Source of the DNA: UBA830 sp038146925
GTDB lineage: Bacteria > Pseudomonadota > Alphaproteobacteria > MPNO01 > UBA830
Reading direction: 5' to 3'
DNA length: 64,000 nt
Assembly (NCBI GenBank): GCA_038146925.1
Contig: JAYQSP010000009.1
Span: 1 to 64,000 of the forward strand
Shown here: in pieces, positions 33,467 to 41,563 of the stretch
Layout of the letters: each line of letters opens with the position of its first letter
Position numbering within the stretch: position 1 is the stretch's first letter
Notes under the pieces: model-generated
The model's database searches: none
What the model saw: only the letters and a program-made list of their open reading frames with translations
Told to the model about the DNA's origin: nothing
Translations under genes and position numbers: made by a program

Positions 33467-34408
33467 CTACCCCAGCTCTTCGCGAATGCGGATCAGCTCT
33501 TCCATCTGGGCGGCGTCGTCGCTGCCGGTGAAGCGGATGCACATATGGGAGGCCCCGCCAGCGGCGAATTCGGCGAGCCAGTCGACCGCCCCGGCGCGGC
33601 TGCCGGCGAAGCAATACTGCTGGGTACGGATTTCCTCTGCCGGGCGCAGGTAATAGCCTTCGAGATAACCGTCCAGCTCGGCATCGGCCGCTGCCTGGTC
33701 GTCACTGACGGAGATCGTCACATAAGCGGCGCCGGTAATATCGGCGGGATCCCGTCCCGCCTCCCGGGCGAACTGCTGCACCCCTTTCCAGCCCTCGGTC
33801 CAGTCCTTGCCGGTGCCGGCGCCGGACGGGAACCAGCCGTCGAAGTAACGGCCAGCCCTCTTCAGCGCGGCCTCCACTCCGCCGCCGGACCAGATGGCCG
33901 GACCGCCAGGCGTATACGGCACGGGCGCCAGCTCGCCCTGCCTGACCGTCCACAGGCCGTCCCAGTCGACCGGTTCGCCTTTCCACAGCGCACGGCACAA
34001 CCGCATCTGTTCGAGCATGCGCCCGATGCGTTTTTCGAACGGCACGCCGGCGGCTTCGAACTCGTTGCGGATTGCCGGCACGTCGCGCGCGGTCCCGATG
34101 CCGAGAATCATGCGCCCTTCCGCGATCTGATCCAGCGTCGCCACCTGATGGGCCAACAGCACCGGATTGCGCAGCATGGGCAGCAGGACGGCCGTACCCA
34201 TCTTCACGCGCTTGGTACGTCCGGCAATCGCGCCGATCAGGGCGAGCGGATCGTGCCGCGGTTTCGCCAGCAGGGAATCGCCTATCCAGACGCTGTCGAC
34301 GCCCAGCTCGTCCGCCAGGTCGCCAAGCGCGAGAATTTCCTGAACTTCATGCTTGCCGACCATGATGCGTTCGCGCGTCGGCAGCAGATACCCAAGTTGT
34401 AGTGACAT
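33467..34408 (-). CDS. LLM-class flavin-dependent oxidoreductase
   Basis: A 313-residue luciferase-like monooxygenase. The barrel features are ELGVDSVWIGDSLL, RTKRVKMGTAVLLPMLRNPVLLAHQ and GRMILGIGTARDVP. It uses FMN or F420 to oxidise a small substrate; no dedicated flavin reductase is near. It lies 18 bases downstream of the four-domain rhodanese on the same strand, so an organosulfur oxygenase, as in alkanesulfonate use, is conceivable. Confidence 0.88.
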   Translation of the reverse strand: MSLQLGYLLPTRERIMVGKHEVQEILALGDLADELGVDSVWIGDSLLAKPRHDPLALIGAIAGRTKRVKMGTAVLLPMLRNPVLLAHQVATLDQIAEGRMILGIGTARDVPAIRNEFEAAGVPFEKRIGRMLEQMRLCRALWKGEPVDWDGLWTVRQGELAPVPYTPGGPAIWSGGGVEAALKRAGRYFDGWFPSGAGTGKDWTEGWKGVQQFAREAGRDPADITGAAYVTISVSDDQAAADAELDGYLEGYYLRPAEEIRTQQYCFAGSRAGAVDWLAEFAAGGASHMCIRFTGSDDAAQMEELIRIREELG

Positions 34409-34426
34409 GTTCAGAGCTCTCTTTGC

Positions 34427-36016
34427 TTATCTCGTTAATACCGTGAACCTGGCGTCTCCGTCCGCCTCGATCTGAGCCGGCAGGTTTTCTTCCCACTCCA
34501 GATAGGCGAGCGCGGCTTCGTCGCTCCCCATGTGCCGCTTCGACACCCAGAACAGGTAATCGATACAGTCCGCATCGGGTGGCGTATCCGGCGAGGCTTC
34601 GACCGGCAGCCCCGCTGCGACCCAGGCTTCGCGCCCGCCCTGCAGAACCGCGATGGAAGTGTCGACAACCTCCGACAGATCGATAGCGGCTAGCCGGGCG
34701 CGGGTCTCGTGTTCTGAATAAAGCACTACCTGCACACCGGCCGGCACCTCCAGCCGGTCGATCCGCGGACGAATGCTCCACACCGCGCCGGGCAGGTGCG
34801 CATCGCGGTAATCCATCGAATGATCGACGTCGACCACCAGTACCGACCCGCCGCCGATGGCGTTGGACAGTTCCGCCGGCGTCACCATTTCGAGATCGAT
34901 AGCGCCAGCCGCCGGAAGCGGCGGAAGCCCTTTCTCCGACGCTTCGGAGGGATCCAGCCCGCCATCCAGGATGTGCACGTCCCAGCCCATCTGTTTCAGC
35001 CAGTGCGCGGTGATCGCGGCACGGGCGCAGGGCGCGGTGTCGATCAGCACGACGCGCGCGCCCCAGACGCCGCACCATTGGTCGGTTGCCTGAACCAGCT
35101 GGCCTCCCGGCGCATGGACCGAGCCCGGCAAATGTCCGTCGATATATTCGCCCTCGGCCCGCACGTCGAGCAGGAACAGGGTCCGCGCATCGTCGCCCTG
35201 CCAGGCTGCCAGGGTTTCTCGGCCGACGCTCGGCAGGCCGAATTTTTCCATCACGTCGGCGGCATATTCGGCGGCCTTCGCCGCGCCGTGCTCGGTCGGC
35301 GTATCGGGATATTTCAGCGTCGAGCCATGCTCAAGCTCGAACCCGGCAAGCGTCCAGCCCATGGTGCCGGCTTTCAGGGCCACCACCTTGTTCGGCAGGC
35401 CCGCATTGATCAGCGCCTGGGCCCCGATGATCGACCGGGTGCGCCCGGCGCAGTTCACCACCACCGTGGTTTCGGGATCGGGCGCCAGATCGTGAATGCG
35501 GTAGATCATCTCGGCATTGGGGACGCTGATGCCGCCTGGGATGGACATGCGGTTATGTTCCGCCGGCGTGCGCCCGTCGACGATCACCATGTTCTCGCCG
35601 GCTTCCATCATCGCGTTCAGTTCTTCGGCCGGGATGCGCGGCGTGTCGGCGGCGTGTTCGACCACCTCGCCAAACGCTTTCGACGGCACGTTGACGCCCT
35701 GGAACACCTCGTACCCCGCCTCGGCCCAGGCTGCGTTTCCGCCGCGCAGAATGGATATATCGGTATACCCCATGGCTTCGAGCCGACGCGCCGATTTCTG
35801 CGCCGTGCCGTCGCCCGCATCGACCAGTGCCACGCGGACGGTCGTGCGCGGCGCCAGCAACAGGGCACGCGTTTCTATGATACTGTACGGGCAGGGGATC
35901 GCATGGAGCATGTGATCCTCGCCGAACTGCCCGGCTTCGCGCACGTCAAGCAGCGCAAGTTCCTTGTCGTCCTTGATCCATGATTTCAGGGTCGGTGCGT
36001 CGATAAATTCAGCCAT
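34427..36016 (-). CDS. Four-domain rhodanese-like protein
   Basis: A 529-residue protein with four rhodanese domains in a row. Domain 2 (about 125-225) has the catalytic cysteine in VVVNCAGRTRSIIG. Domain 1 has ALVDAGDGTAQ, domain 3 has LIDTAPCARAAI and domain 4 has VLYSEHETRA in the active-loop position, so they appear non-catalytic or altered. Four-domain rhodaneses are usually sulfurtransferases with one active site. It is likely co-transcribed with the downstream luciferase-like gene. Confidence 0.9.
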   Translation of the reverse strand: MAEFIDAPTLKSWIKDDKELALLDVREAGQFGEDHMLHAIPCPYSIIETRALLLAPRTTVRVALVDAGDGTAQKSARRLEAMGYTDISILRGGNAAWAEAGYEVFQGVNVPSKAFGEVVEHAADTPRIPAEELNAMMEAGENMVIVDGRTPAEHNRMSIPGGISVPNAEMIYRIHDLAPDPETTVVVNCAGRTRSIIGAQALINAGLPNKVVALKAGTMGWTLAGFELEHGSTLKYPDTPTEHGAAKAAEYAADVMEKFGLPSVGRETLAAWQGDDARTLFLLDVRAEGEYIDGHLPGSVHAPGGQLVQATDQWCGVWGARVVLIDTAPCARAAITAHWLKQMGWDVHILDGGLDPSEASEKGLPPLPAAGAIDLEMVTPAELSNAIGGGSVLVVDVDHSMDYRDAHLPGAVWSIRPRIDRLEVPAGVQVVLYSEHETRARLAAIDLSEVVDTSIAVLQGGREAWVAAGLPVEASPDTPPDADCIDYLFWVSKRHMGSDEAALAYLEWEENLPAQIEADGDARFTVLTR

Positions 36017-36083
36017 CTTTCCAATCTCTGTCGGTTGCAGCTATTGGTGACATCTCGGCGAAACGAACGCAAGTAAGGTGCCC

Positions 36084-36500
36084 ATGAGTTCCGCAATTCC
36101 CATCACCCGCATCGGCACATCCCGGCTGTCCAACACGCGCTGCCGGTCCATCGTGCATCAGGGTGTGCTGACCACCGTCGCCGTCGCCCCGGAAACGCCG
36201 CCCGATCTGTACGCCCAATCTCGCGATGCGCTGGCCGTTCTCGACGCAAACCTGGCGGAAGCCGGCAGCGACAAATCGCGGATTCTGATGGTGATGATCT
36301 ACCTGCAGAACGTCGACGCAAAGCCGGACTTCAACCGCGCCTGGGACGACTGGGTAGACCGCGGGAACCTGCCGCTCCGCGCCTGCGTCGGCGCGCCGCT
36401 GAAAGGCGACTTCCTGGTCGAAATCGTCGCGACGGCGCTCTTGATCCCGTATCCGGACATGCCATCGGCGTTGACCGTTTTGACGGTGGACAGGGTATGA
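36084..36500 (+). CDS. RidA family protein
   Basis: A 138-residue YjgF/YER057c/UK114 protein. ATG 36084 follows AAGG; a GTG six bases upstream is in frame. The conserved catalytic Arg sits in LPLRACVGAPL and the Glu in LVEIVATALL. The family hydrolyses reactive enamine/imine intermediates, such as 2-aminoacrylate, to ketoacids and ammonia. It is divergent from the rhodanese gene and precedes the REC remnant. Confidence 0.88.
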   Translation: MSSAIPITRIGTSRLSNTRCRSIVHQGVLTTVAVAPETPPDLYAQSRDALAVLDANLAEAGSDKSRILMVMIYLQNVDAKPDFNRAWDDWVDRGNLPLRACVGAPLKGDFLVEIVATALLIPYPDMPSALTVLTVDRV

Positions 36501-36605
36501 AGCGCCAAAACAACAAGAAGGGCGCCAGCCCCGAAACACAGAGCAGTCACGATATTTTCGACTGTCGCCAGTTTCGCTTCCTGTTTCATTCTAAATACGA
36601 AATCG

Positions 36606-36854
36606 GTGAAAGTGATCGTTTTCAACCAGGACCTGGAAGCGGAATGGGGATTGTCCTTCCTCGACTTTCTCAAAACCCATGAGAACACGGCCGATATTCC
36701 GGTCATCCTGTTGAGCCAGACATCCGCCCGCTTCGCGCCACGCATCGAAGACGTCGCCGACGACACAAAGTGTTTCCAGAAACCCATCGCAATCGAGCCC
36801 TTCGTGGAACATTTCCAGAAGGTGATCGGCGAAAACCAGACAGCGGTTTCCTGA
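36606..36854 (+). pseudogene. Truncated response-regulator receiver (REC) fragment
   Basis: 82 residues from a GTG. The segment GLSFLDFLKTHENTADIPVI, then ILLSQ, and the end FQKPIAIEPFVEHFQKVIGE match the second half of a REC domain: alpha-3, beta-4 with the Thr/Ser switch as Ser, beta-5 with the KP. The beta-3 position that should carry the phospho-accepting Asp reads VFNQD, so it appears to be Asn. The first half of the domain with the acidic pocket is absent, and there is no good ribosome-binding site. I call it a remnant; translation as a small partner protein cannot be excluded. Confidence 0.55.
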
Positions 36855-36900
36855 CACCGATCTTTCCTCTCCATTTGACGCCCCCTCCCTTTGAACTATT

Positions 36901-36928
36901 CTCCCCGTTTCGACGGGGAGATTTTTTT
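36901..36928 (+). terminator. Hairpin with UUCG loop and U7 directly before a start codon
   Basis: CTCCCCGT-TTCG-ACGGGGAG (36901-36920) is a perfect 8-bp stem with a stable UUCG loop followed by ATTTTTTT, a textbook intrinsic terminator. The start ATG 36929 of dienelactone hydrolase comes immediately after, and the GGGGAG of the stem is its Shine-Dalgarno. A TTGACG (about 36875) with TATTCT (36897-36902) promoter could begin a transcript inside the hairpin. Confidence 0.8.
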
Positions 36929-37591
36929 ATGGCCGAACGCATTTCAGTAAGCGCTTCCGACGGACATGTTCTGGACGCCTGGCGGGCGGATCCGGCGGAA
37001 ACACCCAAAGGCGGTATAGTCTTTCTGCAGGCGATTTACGGCCTCACCGACCATCTCGGCGACGTGTGCGACTGGTTCGCGGAGGACGGTTTCAGCGCCA
37101 TCGCACCGGCGACCTACGACCGCACGGAGCGCAACAAGGTCTTCGCCTATGACGACCATGGCGGCATGCAGTTTCGCGAAAACCTGAAGGAAGAAACCGT
37201 CCTCCTCGATATCGCCGCCTGCGCGGACCTGCTCCGCCAAAAAACGGACAAGATCGCCATTTCCGGGTTCTGCACCGGCGGCACGTGGGCGTGGATCGCC
37301 GCGGACCGACTGGATATGGACGCCGCGGTCGTTTTCTATGGCAGCGACATCCACGACAATCTCGACCGGCGGCCGAATTGTCCCGCCATTCTGCACTACG
37401 GCGATGCCGATCACGTCGTGCCGTTCGACCTCGTCCAGAAGATACAGGCCACCTATCCCGATACCGAGTTCCACGTCTATCCGGGCGCCGGTCACGCTTT
37501 CTACAACCCGGAACAGGCGCACCACGACGCGGACGCCGCCAGGCTGGCGCATCAACGCTCGGTCGCATTCCTCGAAAAGCATTTTGCCTGA
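36929..37591 (+). CDS. Dienelactone hydrolase family protein
   Basis: A 220-residue alpha/beta hydrolase. The nucleophile is a Cys in the elbow GFCTGGTWAW, as in true dienelactone hydrolases; the Asp is in HYGDADHVVP and the His in GAGHAFYNP. It hydrolyses dienelactones in chloroaromatic breakdown or related esters. The ATG 36929 follows a terminator-like hairpin whose 3' arm serves as ribosome-binding site. A 77-codon gene follows seven bases later. Confidence 0.92.
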   Translation: MAERISVSASDGHVLDAWRADPAETPKGGIVFLQAIYGLTDHLGDVCDWFAEDGFSAIAPATYDRTERNKVFAYDDHGGMQFRENLKEETVLLDIAACADLLRQKTDKIAISGFCTGGTWAWIAADRLDMDAAVVFYGSDIHDNLDRRPNCPAILHYGDADHVVPFDLVQKIQATYPDTEFHVYPGAGHAFYNPEQAHHDADAARLAHQRSVAFLEKHFA

Positions 37592-37597
37592 CACCGG

Positions 37598-37831
37598 ATG
37601 ATCGACCGAAGCAACCGGCTGGTGCTGGCGTCGCTGGAGGACGGGACCGGGCTGCGCTGCGTCGATGTTTACCGCACCCGCGACGGTGCGGTGCTGTGGG
37701 ACGAATGGCGCCGCGATCCGGAAGACCCGTCCGGCTGGCACGCGACCGGACGGCGCGCCGCTTCAACATTTGACGACGAAAGCACCGCCCGGCACGCTGC
37801 AGCGGCCACGATCGAGTGGCTGGCGGATTAG
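37598..37831 (+). CDS. Small hypothetical protein
   Basis: A 77-residue charged protein with no signal or membrane segment, starting MIDRSNRLVLASLEDGTGLR. It is a compact alpha/beta sequence with aromatic residues in VLWDEWRRDPEDPSGWHATG. Only six bases separate it from dienelactone hydrolase and they are likely co-translated. I do not recognise the family. Its stop overlaps the end of the convergent DMT gene. Confidence 0.6.
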   Translation: MIDRSNRLVLASLEDGTGLRCVDVYRTRDGAVLWDEWRRDPEDPSGWHATGRRAASTFDDESTARHAAAATIEWLAD

Positions 37832-38757
37832 CTGCCGGCTTTTTTACGGGCTTCCAGACGGGCGATGAAACTTGTCGAGCCGACGATGACCAGCGCGCCG
37901 ACAATCGTCCAGATGTCCGGGATCTCGCCGAAGATGGCGAAACCGAACGCCGCTGCGAAAACCAGGCGGATATACTCGGTCGGTCCGATCACGCTCGCCT
38001 CCCCGACCGCAAACCCCCGGATAAACCCGATCATGCCGACGGCGGTCAGAAACCCGATGGCCAGCGCCATCAGCCACGAGACGAGATCCGGCGGCGTCTG
38101 CCACAGGATGATCGTCGGCGGCAGGAACACCAGAATGCCACCCGCCTGATAGTAGAACAGTATCCGGTTGGGCGGCTCGGTCGTGGACATGATCTTGATC
38201 AGCACGTTGGCGATCGCGAACGTACATGCCGCGCCAATGGCGACGAACACGACGGGATCAATCTCGCCGCCGGGCCGCACCATGACAATGACCCCGACGA
38301 AGCCGGCAATAGTCGCCGACCAGCGGCTGCCGCTGACAATTTCGCGCAGAAATATAACGGCGATGACGGTGGTGAACAGGATGCGGGAAAACGCCAGCGC
38401 CGTCGCGTCTGCCAGCGGCAGATAGACGACGGAGGTATAGACGCCGACCTGCGCGATACAGGCCAGGATCAGGCGGACGAAATGGATGCCCGGGCGACTT
38501 GTTCTGAGCTCTCCAACGCCCATCCGCATGAAAAACGGCACCATCAGCATAAATCCGATACCGTAGCGGAAGAACGCCATCTGGAACGGAGACATCGTCT
38601 GCCCCAGCGACTTGACGAAGAGATCGTTCACCGCGAAGGCGAGCGTACCCATCACAAGCCAGAGGATGCCGCGCAGGTTCGGCGGCAAACGCGTCCATCG
38701 GGATGTCAGGGCCTGAAACAATCGAGCGGTCTTTCGAATATGACGGATATATAGCAT
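37828..38757 (-). CDS. DMT-superfamily (EamA) transporter
   Basis: A 309-residue inner-membrane protein with about ten helices, from two EamA repeats. The first repeat shows WLVMGTLAFAVNDLFVKSLG, PFQMAFFRYG and then SRILFTTVIAVIFLREIVS; the second begins near the glycine-rich VAIGAACTFAIANVLIKI and includes GFAVGEASVIGPTEYIRLVFAA. ATG 38757 is chosen; an in-frame start 78 bases further upstream would add an N-terminus unlike the family. Substrate unknown; relatives export amino acids or metabolites. Confidence 0.85.
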   Translation of the reverse strand: MLYIRHIRKTARLFQALTSRWTRLPPNLRGILWLVMGTLAFAVNDLFVKSLGQTMSPFQMAFFRYGIGFMLMVPFFMRMGVGELRTSRPGIHFVRLILACIAQVGVYTSVVYLPLADATALAFSRILFTTVIAVIFLREIVSGSRWSATIAGFVGVIVMVRPGGEIDPVVFVAIGAACTFAIANVLIKIMSTTEPPNRILFYYQAGGILVFLPPTIILWQTPPDLVSWLMALAIGFLTAVGMIGFIRGFAVGEASVIGPTEYIRLVFAAAFGFAIFGEIPDIWTIVGALVIVGSTSFIARLEARKKAGS

Positions 38758-39143
38758 ACCCGTTGCCGGATATTGCCGCAGCGGCGTCACGCAACACAAC
38801 CACGGCAAAGAATCGGGGTCGGCAGTTTTGCCCATCAGGCAGTTGCCGTGCGAAGACCGTTCCGGGTTATCGAGGCAGCGGCTCCGATGAACAAGGAGTT
38901 AAAACCAGGCGAGGTCCACGGTCGCGGCAGTTTCTACAACGGATACCCGACGACCAAGCCTCGCCGGACCGAAGGCAGGAAACAGACAATACCAGCGAAA
39001 AGGGCGAAAACGGCCCGGCCTGCCGCACTTAAAGTCGCGTTCTATGCATAGAATTTATAGCAATTGAGGTATAGGCCGATTTCTGTTGAAATCGCGCTGC
39101 GTTCAAACGCGGCCAAAAGGCCAATTAACAACCGGGAGGTACT
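38758..39143. other. Gap of 386 bases, promoter region of the tctC-like gene
   Basis: No supported gene. A short plus-strand frame at 38887-39051 is basic and low-complexity and has no family resemblance. The right end contains a perfect palindrome (39040-39053), a GGCCAAAAGGCC inverted repeat just before the start, and the GGGAGG ribosome-binding site of the TctC-like gene. Confidence 0.55.
39040..39053. promoter_or_regulatory. Perfect 14-bp palindrome, probable operator
   Basis: TTCTATGCATAGAA is perfect and lies 90 bases upstream of the TctC-like gene start at 39144. Partial half-sites (TATAG) recur at 39056 and 39071. The shape fits a GntR- or LacI-type dimer site, but no regulator gene adjoins. 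Confidence 0.6.
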
Positions 39144-40169
39144 ATGAAAAACATACTGATTAAATCGCTTGCTGCAGCGGCACTCGTTGCCGGCAGCGTG
39201 ACTGGCGCGCAAGCCCAATCGGCCGCCGATTTCTACAAGGGCAAACAGGTCAAGATCCTTATCGGATTCGGTGTCGGGGGAACCTACGGCAAGTATTCGA
39301 CGATTCTGGCCGAACGGATCAAACCGCTGATCGGCGCCGGGTCGGTCGTCGTACAGTCGATGCCCGGCGGCGGCGGTCTGCGGATGACCAACTACGCCTA
39401 CAATGTCGCTCCGAAAGACGGCTCGGTTCTGATGATGCCGCCGGACACGATTGTCGTCACGCAACTGATGAAACCGAAAGCGGCGAAATTCGATGCCAGC
39501 AAGCTGACCTGGCTCGGCTCGGCGATCCAGGCGAACGCGACGATCGGCATCCGGGCGGATTCCGGTGTCACGAAAATAGAGCACGCAATGGAAAAGCAGG
39601 TCGCCATGGGCTCGTCCGGCATCGGCTCACAGACCTATCTGGTGCCGCAACTGACCAACGGACTGATCGGCACCAAGTTCAAGATCGTCAAGGGCTACAA
39701 GGGCTCGCGCAAGATGCAGCTGGCGATGGAACAGAACGAAGTCCAGGGCGTCAGCCTGACCTGGCTTGCCTGGAAAACCAACAAGCTTGACTGGTACCAG
39801 AAGGGCTTTGCCAAGATCATCCTGCAGATGGGACCGACGGACGAACCGGATCTGCCCGGCGTGCCGCAGCTTTCTTCGATGGTTTCCGACGCCGACAAAC
39901 CGATTGTCAGCTTCATGTCCACGATGTCGCCGATCGGGCGCGGGCTCGCCGTTCCGCCGGGCGTGCCGCAGGACCGCATCGCGTTCCTTCGCGACGCGTT
40001 CAAGAAGGCCGTCACCGACCCGGCCTTCGCCGCGGCCGCCAAGGAGCGCAAGCTGCAGGTGAATTACAAGTCCGGCGAAGAAATCCAGGGCATCGTGAAC
40101 GACGCCGTGAAAACCGACGCCGCGCTGGTTAAACGCGCACAGACGATTCTGTTCGGCGGCGCTTCCTGA
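39144..40169 (+). CDS. TctC/Bug-type periplasmic solute-binding protein
   Basis: A 341-residue exported protein with signal MKNILIKSLAAAALVAGSVTG, cleavage near AQA-QS, and ATG after GGGAGG. The TctC pattern is visible: VKILIGFGVGGTYGKYSTILAERIKP, VVVQSMPGGGGLRMTNYAYN, and LGSAIQANATIGIRADSGV. It binds carboxylates such as tricarboxylates or aromatic acids. No TctA/TctB membrane partners are near; a strong terminator and then an MFS gene follow, so it is an orphan and may work with distant partners or as a sensor. Confidence 0.88.
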   Translation: MKNILIKSLAAAALVAGSVTGAQAQSAADFYKGKQVKILIGFGVGGTYGKYSTILAERIKPLIGAGSVVVQSMPGGGGLRMTNYAYNVAPKDGSVLMMPPDTIVVTQLMKPKAAKFDASKLTWLGSAIQANATIGIRADSGVTKIEHAMEKQVAMGSSGIGSQTYLVPQLTNGLIGTKFKIVKGYKGSRKMQLAMEQNEVQGVSLTWLAWKTNKLDWYQKGFAKIILQMGPTDEPDLPGVPQLSSMVSDADKPIVSFMSTMSPIGRGLAVPPGVPQDRIAFLRDAFKKAVTDPAFAAAAKERKLQVNYKSGEEIQGIVNDAVKTDAALVKRAQTILFGGAS

Positions 40170-40193
40170 TCCGCTGACCGTCTGGTAAAAATC

Positions 40194-40225
40194 AACGCCC
40201 CGGCCATTGGTCGGGGCGTTTTTTT
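40194..40225 (+). terminator. Rho-independent terminator after the tctC-like gene
   Basis: AACGCCCCG (40194-40202) pairs with CGGGGCGTT (40212-40220), a 9-bp G+C-rich stem with a 9-base loop, followed by a run of seven T. The MFS gene starts 16 bases later, so it must have its own promoter within or past the terminator, or rely on read-through. Confidence 0.9.
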
Positions 40226-40240
40226 ATAAAGGTACAGAAT

Positions 40241-41464
40241 TTGTCCAAAGCCGGCCGCGATATCGGCAACGTCGCCGTCCTCAGCACCTGTCAGATGCTG
40301 TTCGGAACCGGCCGCGGCCTGTTCATGGTAACAGCGCCCGCCGTCGCCCTGCTGCCGGGGTTCGCGCCGCATCTTGCCCTTGCCACCCTGCCGGCGGCAA
40401 CCGTGGTCATCGGGACCGCGCTGTCAGCCTGGATCGCCTCGATGATCACGCGGAGAACAGGCCGCCGGGTCGGGTTTCTGATCGGCACGGCGCTGGCGAC
40501 GATGAGCGGCGTCCTGTGTTTCGCTGCCGTGATTCACATGAATTTCTGGCTGCTGGCGCTGGGTGGGCTGGTCTTCGGGTTTTTCGCCGGTTTCGCGCAG
40601 CTTTACCGGTTCGCCGCCGCCGACGGTATCTCTGAAAAATATCGCAGCGTCGCCATTTCACTGGTGCTCGCGGGCGGGGTATTTGCAGGCTTTGCCGGGG
40701 CGGGGCTCGCCGTGTGGGGCGAAGACATGGTTCCCGCCGACTGGTACAGCGGCGATGTCCGGAAATTCGGTGGCACGTTCCTGTTTCTGGTGGGAACCGC
40801 TCTGGTCGCGGCCCTGGCGCTGATATTCCTCCGCATTCCCAACCTGACCAAGGCACAGATGGAAGGGCCGCAGCGGCCCATGTGGGAAATCATGAAACAG
40901 CCGGTGTTCATCGCAGCCGCCGTCTCCGCCACGGTGGCCCAAAGCGTGATGAATTTTCTGATGACGGCAACGCCGGTTGCCATGATATCGATCTGTGGCC
41001 ACAGTTTCGGCGCTACCGCCAATGTCATCGCCTGGCACACTTTTGCAATGTTCGCGCCGGGCGTTTTCACAGGCCTTCTGATCCGCAAGTTCGGCGAAGT
41101 CACGATCATCATGGTCGGCCTGCTGCTGGAGGCCGCCTGTATCGGCATCGCGCTGTCCGGCATCGAGGTATTCGATTTCTGGCTCTCGATGTTCCTGCTG
41201 GGGGTGGGCTGGAACTTCACGTTCACCGCCGCCACCAGTCTGATGACGACCGCGTATACCCCGGCGGAACGTGCCAAAACCCAGGGCATGATGAACCAGA
41301 TCATCTATACCGTCGTCGCCTGCGGCGCGCTGTCCTCCGGCGCGTTCATCCATTTCTTCGGCTGGAACTGGGTGAATATCGGCGCCATGCCCCTGCTGGT
41401 CATCGCTGCCGCAGTAACCTTCTGGTACGTCATGGGCCAGAAAAAGGCAGCAGCCGCGGCATAG
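40241..41464 (+). CDS. MFS transporter
   Basis: A 407-residue carrier with about 12 helices; the loop ITRRTGRRVGFLIG after helix 2 and the second-half GLLIRKFGEVTIIMVG are MFS-like. TTG at 40241 with AAAGG upstream is the start; the family usually begins with a few polar residues as here. It shares no operon with the tctC gene because of the terminator in between. Substrate unknown; relatives are MFS proteins of unassigned substrate. Confidence 0.85.
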   Translation: MSKAGRDIGNVAVLSTCQMLFGTGRGLFMVTAPAVALLPGFAPHLALATLPAATVVIGTALSAWIASMITRRTGRRVGFLIGTALATMSGVLCFAAVIHMNFWLLALGGLVFGFFAGFAQLYRFAAADGISEKYRSVAISLVLAGGVFAGFAGAGLAVWGEDMVPADWYSGDVRKFGGTFLFLVGTALVAALALIFLRIPNLTKAQMEGPQRPMWEIMKQPVFIAAAVSATVAQSVMNFLMTATPVAMISICGHSFGATANVIAWHTFAMFAPGVFTGLLIRKFGEVTIIMVGLLLEAACIGIALSGIEVFDFWLSMFLLGVGWNFTFTAATSLMTTAYTPAERAKTQGMMNQIIYTVVACGALSSGAFIHFFGWNWVNIGAMPLLVIAAAVTFWYVMGQKKAAAAA

Positions 41465-41486
41465 TCTCCGCCAGCGCGGCTCTTGC

Positions 41487-41517
41487 GTCTCCTCCAAAAA
41501 TAGGAGACCCTTGTTTT
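41487..41517 (+). terminator. Probable terminator after MFS gene
   Basis: GTCTCCT (41487-41493) pairs with AGGAGAC (41502-41508), a 7-bp stem with an 8-base A-rich loop, then CCTTGTTTT. The dctP operon starts 47 bases downstream. Confidence 0.7.
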
Positions 41518-41563
41518 AAGAACCAAACAGACGACAAGTCCATTCGTAATAGGGAGTTCCAAT

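Noticed and set aside
36299..36589. Minus-strand frame with a good hydrophobic helix (NIVTALCFGAGALLVVLALHTL) overlapping the end of the RidA gene
   Set aside because: It runs antisense through the RidA coding sequence and has no ribosome-binding site; the helix may be chance. Kept out, though a small membrane peptide is possible.
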